Below, one piece after another: positions 10,891 to 20,500 of a DNA stretch of 64,000 nucleotides. The stretch comes from Bacteroidales bacterium H3 (GTDB lineage Bacteria; Bacteroidota; Bacteroidia; Bacteroidales; Muribaculaceae): assembly GCA_001701135.1 (NCBI GenBank), contig DAAN01000015.1:340-64339 (forward strand), in the 5' to 3' direction. Under the pieces are notes generated by a model. That model did no database searches. It was not told the origin of the DNA and saw only the letters and a list, made by a program, of their open reading frames with translations. The translations under genes were made by a program, and so were the position numbers. Position 1 is the stretch's first letter, and every line of letters starts with the position of its first letter.

Positions 10891-11424
10891 TCAACGCAGC
10901 GAGCTTATATGCTGATAATCGGGAATGTCGCGGAGAAACGTGTAAGGCCGGCTCTCCCCGCTCCCCTGCTCCGAGAGCTCCTGACATGTGAGGCAGCAGA
11001 AATGACGCATGCCGTTGGAAACTATCAGCAGCGGGGCGCCCATCACCATGTTGTAGCGGGCGATCTGGTCGAACACACGCTGAGTGATCTCGATTCCGGG
11101 GGCCTTGTATTCCACCACGGCCAGCGGGCACAGACTCCCGGGTGCGGCTGAGGCAGATGGCGCGAACAGCACAGTGTCGCATCGCCTGCGGGTGTCGTTG
11201 AAAGTCAGCGCCACCTCGTTGGCCATAAGATGCTCGGGGAATCCTTTGGCCGTTATAAGCCAGTCGACAAAATTCTGGCGCACCCACTCCTCGGGCGTCA
11301 GCGCCACAAACCGCCGGCGCAGACGGTCGTGGATGCGCCACACGCCGTCGTCGCATAGTTTAACGCGGAACTGCGCCGATGGCAGGTTCAGCCGGGGCGT
11401 GGATGGTCTTTCGGGTGAATTCAC
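10891..11424 (-). CDS. stand-alone HsdR N-terminal-like (type I restriction R N-domain) protein
   Basis: The protein has 177 residues from a GTG at 11424; no in-frame ATG fits. It matches the HSDR_N_2 domain widespread in Bacteroidetes: the conserved FVALTPEEWVRQNFVDWLI block, then a PD-(D/E)xK-like nuclease core with D in RRRCDTVLF and the E-x-K of VVEYKAPG. No helicase, methylase or specificity gene is nearby, so it is an orphan domain and not a type I system. It follows the acyl-CoA synthetase by 48 nt. Its role is unknown. Confidence 0.82.
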   Translation of the reverse strand: MNSPERPSTPRLNLPSAQFRVKLCDDGVWRIHDRLRRRFVALTPEEWVRQNFVDWLITAKGFPEHLMANEVALTFNDTRRRCDTVLFAPSASAAPGSLCPLAVVEYKAPGIEITQRVFDQIARYNMVMGAPLLIVSNGMRHFCCLTCQELSEQGSGESRPYTFLRDIPDYQHISSLR

Positions 11425-11472
11425 AGCAAAAGTGGCGATTCATGGCGCCATCAATGATGGCATCCGCGGCGG

Positions 11473-13155
11473 TTACTGGTAGAGATAACGCTTGATCGAC
11501 TTCTTGGGCGTCTTTTCAAACTCATGGGGAATGAGCTGTATGCGGTCGACTTTTTCATAGGGAGCCACAAGTTTGTTAAGCTCCACACGGTTGGTCTCCA
11601 TCAGAGGCGTCAGTGCATTGATGTCGATTTTGTCGGCATCCATGCGGTCGTAGTCGGGATATACAATGGCAGTCAGACCCTTGCCGCGCTCCACAATAAG
11701 CGATTCGTTGACGTAGGGCATGTTGTTGAGCTTGGCCTCGATCTCCTCGGGATATATGTTCTGCCCCGAAGCGGAGAGTATCATTGTCTTGTAGCGTCCG
11801 CGGATGAAGATGGTGCCGTCGGTGACGGTGCCCATATCGCCCGTGTGGAGCCATCCGTCGGTATCGATGGCTGCCTCGGTGGCGTCGGGGTTCTTGTAAT
11901 AGCCCGTCATGCGGTTCTGACCGCGGGTGCAGATTTCGCCCGGAACCTCCTCAGGGTTGGGGCTACCGCTGATTTTAACCTCCATGTTGGGCATCACATG
12001 GCCGCACGAGGTGGGTACGAACTCACGCCAGGAGGTATAGGAAATCAGCGGGGCGCATTCGGTCATGCCGTAGCCCACTGTAAACGGGAACTTGATTTTG
12101 TAGAGAAACTCCTCCACCTCGCTGTTGAGCGGCGCACCGCCGATAATAACCTGTTCGAAACAGCCGCCGAAAGCATCGATGAGCCTGTTTCGGATTTTGG
12201 CATAGATTGCGCTGTCGACAAAGGGCACGGCAAGCGCCCAGCGGATGGCGCGGCGCGTGATCATCGGCACGATCATCTTGCGGTAGATTTTCTCCAGAAT
12301 CAGCGGCACACACACCACAAGGTTGGGGCGCACCTGGCTCAGAGCCTTCATCAGCAGCACCGGTGTGGGAGTCTTGCCGAAGATGGTGACGAAACTGCCT
12401 GTGGCAAGCGGCACAAGCATGTCGAACGCACACCCGTAGGCATGAGCCAGCGGCAGGAACGACAGCGCGCGCGAGCCCTCGTAGTGCAGCTTCGACTCCA
12501 CGCCATACATCACATTGCCGGCCACATTGTCATAGGTGAGCATCACGCCTTTGGAGAAGCCGGTGGTGCCCGATGTGTAGTTGAGGATTGCCATGGCATC
12601 CTTGTCGGTAGGCTCGTAGCAGATGTTCTCGGGTCCGAATCCATTGCGGTAGACCGCGCGGAACCGGCGGGTGAGATTGCGGATGGCTTTCTCGGCCGTG
12701 GGATGTCCCTCGCGCGGACGTTCGGCCAGTACCAGACGGGTATCAAGCGACAGCACGGCGCGCACCATGGGCAGCTGCTCATAGTCGAGAGTCTCCCAGA
12801 TGGAATTGGCCACAATCAGCAGAGTGGCTTCGGAATGGTTGATGATGTGCTGGCTGTCGTTGGCGTTGAAATCCGACAGGATCGGCACGATTGTAGCCCC
12901 GTATGTGATGGTGGCCATGAAGAAGGTCACCCATGTCGCGGAGTTGCGGCCCAGCAGCGCCACCTTGTCGCCACGGCACAGTCCCATCTGCTGATAGAAG
13001 ATGTGGATACGCGCAATTCTGCGTGCAAACTCGCCGTAAGTGAGGATTTCCTGCGAACCGTACTCAGTCAGAGCCGGTAGCGCCCAATAATTGCGGAATG
13101 AGTTCTGATAGACCGTGAGTAGATCTTCAGGATAATATTTAGGAGCCATTGGCAT
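11473..13155 (-). CDS. AMP-binding long-chain acyl-CoA synthetase family protein
   Basis: A 560-residue ANL-superfamily adenylating enzyme expected to activate fatty acids with ATP and CoA. Seen are the P-loop-like AILNYTSGTTGFSKGVML, the GYGMTECAPLIS motif, the core WLHTGDMG and the C-terminal KTMILSASGQNIYPEEIE and KTPKKSIKRYLY, whose Lys is the usual catalytic one. ATGs at 13155 and 13149 are both possible behind the -7 box at 13169-13176. It lies first in the minus-strand run that continues to MurF-Alr. Confidence 0.92.
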   Translation of the reverse strand: MPMAPKYYPEDLLTVYQNSFRNYWALPALTEYGSQEILTYGEFARRIARIHIFYQQMGLCRGDKVALLGRNSATWVTFFMATITYGATIVPILSDFNANDSQHIINHSEATLLIVANSIWETLDYEQLPMVRAVLSLDTRLVLAERPREGHPTAEKAIRNLTRRFRAVYRNGFGPENICYEPTDKDAMAILNYTSGTTGFSKGVMLTYDNVAGNVMYGVESKLHYEGSRALSFLPLAHAYGCAFDMLVPLATGSFVTIFGKTPTPVLLMKALSQVRPNLVVCVPLILEKIYRKMIVPMITRRAIRWALAVPFVDSAIYAKIRNRLIDAFGGCFEQVIIGGAPLNSEVEEFLYKIKFPFTVGYGMTECAPLISYTSWREFVPTSCGHVMPNMEVKISGSPNPEEVPGEICTRGQNRMTGYYKNPDATEAAIDTDGWLHTGDMGTVTDGTIFIRGRYKTMILSASGQNIYPEEIEAKLNNMPYVNESLIVERGKGLTAIVYPDYDRMDADKIDINALTPLMETNRVELNKLVAPYEKVDRIQLIPHEFEKTPKKSIKRYLYQ

Positions 13156-13168
13156 TTCAGTTTTGTGG

Positions 13169-13176
13169 CAAAGTTA
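13169..13176 (-). promoter_or_regulatory. -7 box of the acyl-CoA synthetase promoter
   Basis: TAACTTTG on the minus strand, 13 nt before the ATG at 13155. No TTTG is seen at the -33 spacing. Its presence suggests that the acyl-CoA synthetase operon is transcribed separately from the NACHT pair upstream. Confidence 0.5.
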
Positions 13177-13271
13177 CCAATTATTATTCAAACCGCCCGC
13201 ACCCGCGACCAAAAAGTTGCGGATTCGATGGCCGCCGCTGCTACCCGCCACTACTACCGTCCCCGCCGCCA

Positions 13272-14543
13272 CTACTGACGGAAACGACGGACGAGACGCA
13301 GCAGCAACCAGATTATCAGCAACGAAGGGAACACCGCTATGGTAGCCCATTTGCTCACTTCCAAGGGGAGATTCCAGTATTGCGACAGGTATTGCGAGAG
13401 GTCGAACAGCACCGACATCACCGAGAAGATGGCCACAAGTGTCAGCAGAGTGTTGGTGTTGCGGTCCGACTGCTTCTCGCGGGCCGCCGTCGACTCGGCC
13501 ACACGCGCGGCAAGCTCCTTGCGTTCGAGCGAAACCTCCATCCCCTTGTCAATGGCATTGTAGATCAGCTGCGGCATGAAATTATGGCTTATCTGGGTGA
13601 AGCCATACCAGTGATTGGTGTCGAGAGTCTCGCGCAGCCGCTGAGCCAGATGATAGCTGTTGTCGCCCGACCGGTATGCCCGGCTTATTTTCTGCAGCGA
13701 CACTTTCTGGTACAGCGAGTTGAGATAGATAAAGCGGAAATAACAATAGAAATTCTCATCCCACACGGAGGCGTGTTTCCCGAGGATGGTAAACGAATCG
13801 ACCAACGCCAGCGCCGACCAGTCGGCCCATATCGTCACCAGGTTCGCGCCGATTATTCTGTCGTAATAGCTGCGTGCCATTCCCGAGGCCGACGCTCCGG
13901 GCGTCATCGAACCATAGGGGAGCATGCATCCGAATTCAAAAATCCTCTCGGGCGAATCGTCGGCGTTGTCGATGCGCTGAAACACCTTCGCCTTGCTTCC
14001 CGACAGTTGCAGCTGATCGATGCGACCGTCGGGGGTGAGATTCAGCAACTCCTCAAGCACAGGCATAAACGGTTGTCCGAAGGAACGGAGCACCGACTGC
14101 ACCGCGCACACCTGCTCCGGCGGGGCGCTGTAGTCTGTCTCGACAGCCCACAGGCAGGTGCCGTCGGGCATTATGAACAGATGGATCAGCTCCACAGCCA
14201 CTCTTACCCCTGCGTCGTCGCCGCACTCGATTTCCCGCACTGCGGGGCGACGGCTCAGATGGTGCTTTCCGCGGTACCCCCGGCAGAGCTTCACTTCCTT
14301 GCCCACCAGGTCGGTGTGGTTGGCCATGGAGTCGATAAACGAGGGATAGAACACATTGGTCATCAGCTCATAATCCTCACTCTCCACCCTCCGCGACGCA
14401 GGCACGCTTTCGGGATAAGTGCGGAGCATCTGCTCGGTCCATCCGAGCTTTTTCAGAGCCTTTACCGATTTGTCCAACAATATATGTCCGCAGAACCATG
14501 CCTTTACCGAAGCCATCGGCAGGGAATCGTTGCTATTGTTCAT
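13272..14543 (-). CDS. unknown protein with two C-terminal TM helices, CorA-like layout, partner of the giant NTPase
   Basis: A 423-residue protein I do not recognise. Residues 1-360 are soluble and mixed alpha/beta. A charged helical stretch (about 330-362, ERKELAARVAESTAAREKQ) leads into two hydrophobic helices (about 365-382 and 399-418) joined by a short loop, ending in RLVRRFRQ. This long helix plus two-TM hairpin resembles CorA-type channels, but the GMN loop is absent (the loop reads SQYLSQYWNLPLEVS). The ATG is 9 nt after the stop of the NACHT gene, so the two are almost certainly co-expressed. A membrane-effector role is inference. Confidence 0.75.
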   Translation of the reverse strand: MNNSNDSLPMASVKAWFCGHILLDKSVKALKKLGWTEQMLRTYPESVPASRRVESEDYELMTNVFYPSFIDSMANHTDLVGKEVKLCRGYRGKHHLSRRPAVREIECGDDAGVRVAVELIHLFIMPDGTCLWAVETDYSAPPEQVCAVQSVLRSFGQPFMPVLEELLNLTPDGRIDQLQLSGSKAKVFQRIDNADDSPERIFEFGCMLPYGSMTPGASASGMARSYYDRIIGANLVTIWADWSALALVDSFTILGKHASVWDENFYCYFRFIYLNSLYQKVSLQKISRAYRSGDNSYHLAQRLRETLDTNHWYGFTQISHNFMPQLIYNAIDKGMEVSLERKELAARVAESTAAREKQSDRNTNTLLTLVAIFSVMSVLFDLSQYLSQYWNLPLEVSKWATIAVFPSLLIIWLLLRLVRRFRQ

Positions 14544-14552
14544 TTCGACCAG

Positions 14553-17500
14553 TCAATCTAATATTTTTAGAGCTTGTTTTATAACTTCCGCCTGCGTCGT
14601 GCAGACATCACCGGGTTCCGGCTCCGACCCGAAAGCCGAAGCGTTGAGAATCACCTCGCGCCCGGCAGCCACCGCCAGCACTTTGCCGCCGACGACACGC
14701 ATCACTCTAACCTCGACTTTCCCTTTCGCCGGGAGCGCGGGATTGTCGAGAGCACTCTTTCTCGAGAGGTGCGGGCGCACAGTCGGTTCTTCCCCCTTCC
14801 GGTGTGACACGGTAATCATCTCTCCGGGCCGGAAAAAGCCGTCGGAAGCCTTCACCCCGGCGTGCGAAATTTCATCGTCGGGAAGATAGCCGATGACTTC
14901 GGAGTCGGGCAGACGCACCCACAGGCCGTCGTCGCCCGCATGAACCACTTCCGCCAGGAACAGCAGCGGCAACGACTCAGCCGCCGCGGCGCGGTCGGGC
15001 ATAAGGGTCACATGGCGGTAACCCTTTTCAACTTTCACCACACGCATGGCAATCTCTTTTCCGGCAGGAAAATCCTCGCTTCGGGGCTGATAACCGACAT
15101 CCCACGGACATCCTGCCAGATCGGCCACATACTCTTTCGGGATATAGTCGCAGACACCGCTGTGGGTTATCAGCACACTTCCGTCAAAGACCTCTTTAAC
15201 AGTGGCAACTACCTTGTCGCCCGGTTGCAGATTTATGGCCTGCCAAGGGTCAGAGACAACACTCTTGCGTGTTAGTTTCAGACGGTAATTCCTGAAATCA
15301 GCCTCGGTGATGTCGAAATCGTAACGTTCGCCCTTATGCAGCCGGTCGGTAGTCCATAACGAATGTGTGGCGTCGGTGTTGCGGACAATTCCTGTCAGAC
15401 CGTTGTCGAGCCGCACGGTATAACCGTCGTAGAGATCGGCCTTTATCACAGTTCCCGACACACGCCGCTCACCGGCTATCACTTTGCGCGCCACCTCGAG
15501 CAGCCGGCAATTCACCGGCACAAGGAACACAACGCGGGTCTCTTTCGATGCCACGGCGGGGATTACCTCGAGCTGCGTGCCCCGTGGATATATGTCGCTT
15601 AGATCAACGTCGGCACCGGCGCCTTCGACATTTTCGAGCACCGCCTCGCGGGGGACGATGCCGCACACATTGCCGAATCCGTGCATCGCAAACGACACCA
15701 CCAACCCTTCGTCGGCATATCCTGTCACGGTACCGGTCACCGGCTTCTCACGGAGCGCCGACAGGGACGAAAGGGTGTGGAAACGGCGCATCCATTGCTC
15801 CGAAATGGAGAATGTCACAAGCACTGTGGATCCATTTTCATGCTGCCTGATTTTCTTTACTTCAGCTTTCAGCCGCATCCCCACCGGGTAATTGGCGGGG
15901 GTGACGGTGATACGTTCATAGAGGTTTCTGTCGTGGGATATTATGCCTACCACATCCTCACACTGCACAAGCACACTCTCGCCGGCGTAGCCCCTGACCA
16001 CCACCTCATATTCGACTTCTTTCCGCAATTTCTTCTCCGGAGCGTAATTGCGGCCTGCCGAAACGGCACGGAACTCAAGGGTGCCCTCCTCCGGCTTGAA
16101 TTTCGTGACTCGGGCCTTGAATCTTTCCCCGGCATAACGTGCCGAAGCTCCCGTGTCGGTACAGAAGCGGCCTGCGCCTGTGGCAAGCATGCATCCCTCC
16201 ACATCCTTATATTTCACAAGCACGGTGCCCTTCGGGAGGTGGCGAATCATCTCCACCTCCACTTCATCACCCACAGCCATCCCATCGGCGGCCAGCCTCA
16301 TATAGGGATTGTCGGCGGCATCTTTGAGCCGGAAAAACGTGCCCTCGGGACCCGAGCTTTTCATCTGCGCCATGACTACGCCTCCCGGTTTCGACAACCG
16401 CAGGAACTCCTCGTCGCGGAGAACGGCATAGCCGTGTGTCCAGCGGATGTCGTTGAGTGTCATATAACCGTAGCAGTCGGTGTCGTCGTGGAGGAAACGC
16501 ACCATGATACCTTTGCCGCTCTCTATCACCGGATAGATTCTGATTCTCTTCTCGGCCAATGGCACCTGATAACGCACCCCCTCATAGTGCATCACGGCCT
16601 CACCGTCGGGCGCGACGGTCACCGTCACAGGCCAATCCTGAAAGAAGAAATATTTTTCGATATATTCCGGACCTGTGAACTTGGCGGTCACCTCGCCGGC
16701 ATCGGTCTGCACCAGATACCTGTGGTTGAGATAGGCTTCCGCCACTTTGCCCCGGTAATCGCCGGGGGGCAGGGTGGCCTCCTTCTCGACTGACGCATCA
16801 TAAAGCGGAGAGATCACACGCGATGTCTTGCCGATGCTGCCCGAATAGGTCGCCACCTCGCACAGCACACTGTCACCCTTCCGGGGTCGGCGTAGCATAG
16901 GCCAGTGACCCTTGAAATGGCTGTCGGGTATATCGAGGTAATAATCGTCGGCGGTTCTGACCACCGTGTGCACGGCGTCGGAAAGGAGCACTTCGGCCAT
17001 AAACTTCTCCCCTATCGGATGATCGGCCTCAAACTGCCGGTGGCTGTTGATATGCAGTATCGGGCTGCCATATTTCAGTCCTTCATATTCCCCGTAGCCG
17101 CCGGCTACAAGCAGATTCATGGTCAGGCGATCGGGACAAAGATCTTTCATGAACTCGGGGAAGAAATGCTCCGAGGCCTGCATGGAATACTCTCTGTCGC
17201 GGATGGTGAAATGGATAAACCGGTCGCGCGGCCCCACCTGCACCTTGGCGCGGTCGCCCTTGACAAGTCCGAAGGGGTCGCCCGGCGGAGGGATGATGCT
17301 CACCTGATACGGGAAAGGCATCTTGCCGGTCACTTTCACCACTTTGAGCTTGATTCTGGAACCGGGAACAAAAAGACCGCAGGCATCCCATGTAAAGGGA
17401 TTGAGGCCGTCGATCGACAGAGCGGGATAATCGGTGAAATTCTTGAAATTCACCGTGTAGCGTCCCTCTTCCTCATCAAAATGGTTGATATATGCCTCAC

Positions 17501-20500
17501 CGATTATCGTACCTTCGGCCAGCTTTGCTTCCGTTTGTTCCTCTTCATGTTTAAACTTGTAGCGGCCGCCGGTATAATCGGCGTACACGCACTTTACAGG
17601 CAAGAACTCGTCCGGATGATACTCGCGGCCAGTCTGCATGCCTGTAAGTTCCATGCGACCGCGGAAGCCGTTGCACTCCACAAACGCGCCCCGAGGGTCG
17701 ACCGACACCACCACAGCCTCATAATAGCGGTAGAGCCGCGGACGCTCCTTGGGTATCGACTCCACAAACACAGGCTCGCCTGCGCCTGTTATGCCGTCGA
17801 AACCGGGCACCGCGCGGAATTCCACCGCTCCGGCGCGGAGGCGGTAGAGGTCGGCGCGGTGGAGTTGCGGCGCCTTGTTGCGTACCGAAAATCTGAAACC
17901 GGGCCAACGGGCCGACTCCAGTTCCACCACATACCCCTCCGTGCTTCCGCTGCAGGTCAGGCTAAATGCTTCGCCGCGGCGGATATGGTCGTTGAGCGCT
18001 GCCACGAGCCTGCGCTCGTCATCCTCCTTGTTGACGATGGTGCTGAAATCCTCGCGCCCGCCGAGCCGATACTGTCCGACTGCGGCGCCGGGCAACTCAT
18101 TTTCCGGTATGCGGAGCAGGAAAAACAGACCGGCGTCGGCTACAAAACAGTCGCCGTCGCGCGCCGTGATCTTCAGATCCAGTTTCCCGACATCGAAATT
18201 AGCCCCTTTCTTAAATTTCGGAGTATATGCGGGGAGCGCTTTCGGAATAAAACTCTCCATGCTCTCATCCGCGTCATCGATCCGGCCAACCACTTTGGTG
18301 TTAAGACGCGAGGCCGTGGCTTCGTAACGCATGAGCAGATGTTCGCTCAGACTGTAACGGAAGAACGCCCGGTGCCGGTCAACAAACTCCACACGGTCGC
18401 TTGAGATCAGTTCCTCGATTACAGGCGCGACCATGTCGGGATGATAGCGGCTGCCATTGTCAAACTGCACCAACTGAATGATATTCTGATACTTCACGCT
18501 CGACTCGGCGAGATAGAGGATGCCGTGGCTGCTGCGGCGCATGGCTATCGCCGCCCCCGACATATTTTTCAGTCGCACGGGGATGCGCCGGAGCGAACGT
18601 CCGGGATAGATTTTGCCGGGATCGACGGTAAACACCGGCGATTCGGAGGCATTGTCGTCGACACGCACTTTCAGGCGGGTGAGTGTGCGAGGGTCGAAAG
18701 GGGTCGGCAATGTCACTTTTCCCTGATTGTCGACGCTATAGGGTATCGCCGTGACAGCATAGATGCCGCTGTTCAGAGGGGAGGTGTTCACAACCCGGCT
18801 GACCGAGAAGCTGACGGCGGGAGTGTCGCCCCACCGGGTGGCTATGTCGGCGGGAGCACCCCTGAGCGAAGCCCGCAGCAGAATGCCACTTCCGAGATCA
18901 ACGGTCACGGGCGCTTCCTGAAGCGTGGCGGAGGTTCCGTCGGAGAAGCGCATCACGGGGTAGGAGGCGGCGCACACCCCGAAAGCCCGGCTCTGCGCCT
19001 CGGTCATAAACATCAGCATCGACACTCCGGCGTCATCGCTGTTTTTGAGGTAGAAATCCACCACACCGTCGACGCTCTCTATCTCCACCTGTCCCGAGGC
19101 AGGGAGAGCGGTATGCTCAAACCTCATGCCGGTGCATTCAATCACCTTTTCCACAGGCTCCGTTGGGTGCGAAATCAACGCATGGTAATTACACCCGGGG
19201 GCAGTGAGCCACACACCTTGTCCGACCCCGGCCAAAGCCTCCCGGCTGAACAGGAACGAAGCTTCTTCGCCCCGACATTCAAGCAGTCGCGACGGCACCG
19301 ATTTATTGCCGCCGACCACATAGTCGAGCCGTAGAAAACGCGGCTTATCAGGGGCGCTGTCAGCCAGACGCACCAGATTAATACCTGTTGCGAGGGTGTC
19401 GTTGCTGGCAACCTCCGAATTAAGCTCCACGCGCATCACTGTGGAGGTATCAATAGCAGGATAGCGGTTGCTCTTTAGGGGAGAGAGCACGGTGCTGCCG
19501 ATCTTGAACACGGTCAGACGCGAGGTGATGGCAGCCAGCACATCCTTGTTGCCAAGCTGCCGCAGCGAATCCTTGTCAGTGAAACGGAGCATCAGCACCT
19601 TGAAATTGTTTTGCGTGGCCAGCGAATAGCGCAGCGAGCCTCCGAGGCCGAGCACCGGATTGTGCCACGACAATGTGCCGTAGACCGGAAACAGTTCGAT
19701 GCCGAAGAAGGAGAAAAACATCTCGCAGTACTCGCCTCCGCCGCCGCGGCATTCGGTGACCGTGCCGCTGTAGCGTTCGGAATGACTTACCTGCAGCGAA
19801 ACCGCCGACCCGACAAACTGCCCGGGGTTTTCTACCACCGGCAATGAGAGCATCATAACCGACGGGCTCTCCATTCCCACGACACGGGCGCCCGATGTCA
19901 TTGTCCTGTCATGCTGTTTTCCCGGGGAGCTGTTGAAATTGAGATTGTTGTTGGCTACCGCGGCATAGGCCCGGAGGTCATCGCCGCGGAGATTCGCAGC
20001 GAATGTGTTCTCACGCCGGCTCTCCATGGCCAGACGCATCATCACAGGCTCATAGAGCCGCGACGCTATCTCGTGCGGCAGTTCGTCGAGAGGCACAAGC
20101 GCGCACACCCGGCGGAGCGCTTCCCTGTCGCCGGCCATACAGTCCAAAAACTCTTTTTGCTGCATCAGCCACGCGGCGCTCGCGGTGCAGTCGCGCATGC
20201 TCAGATAGCGCACCACATGTTCCGCGAACTTAACACTGTCATTGTTATCCCTATCACGATCCCTATAATCCTTATATTGTGGCGTGAGTTTTCCGAAGAA
20301 AGTGTGTACACGTCCGCCGACCGGCTCGGCGGCGCAGAGGTCGAGCAGGCGATTGTAATACCGGGGCGACAGCTTCACGGAGGCCTCGCGCACAATCTTC
20401 CCGGGCACATTCTCCACTATGTCGATATTGCCCGTGAGCAGTGCCGTGGTGTAACAGTCGACATACAGCATGCGGGGAGCCACCTGATTTTTCGCACGGC

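Noticed and set aside
10891..11424. Type I restriction system
   Set aside because: Only the HsdR N-terminal-like domain is present; no helicase, HsdM or HsdS gene lies in the window.
11524..13080. 518-codon plus-strand frame opposite the acyl-CoA synthetase
   Set aside because: Antisense shadow with no domain; the other strand has all ANL motifs.
16905..18404. 499-codon plus-strand open frame opposite the NACHT gene
   Set aside because: It is a mirror frame of a GC-rich coding strand. It has no recognisable domain, and the minus-strand protein has clear motifs across the same bases.
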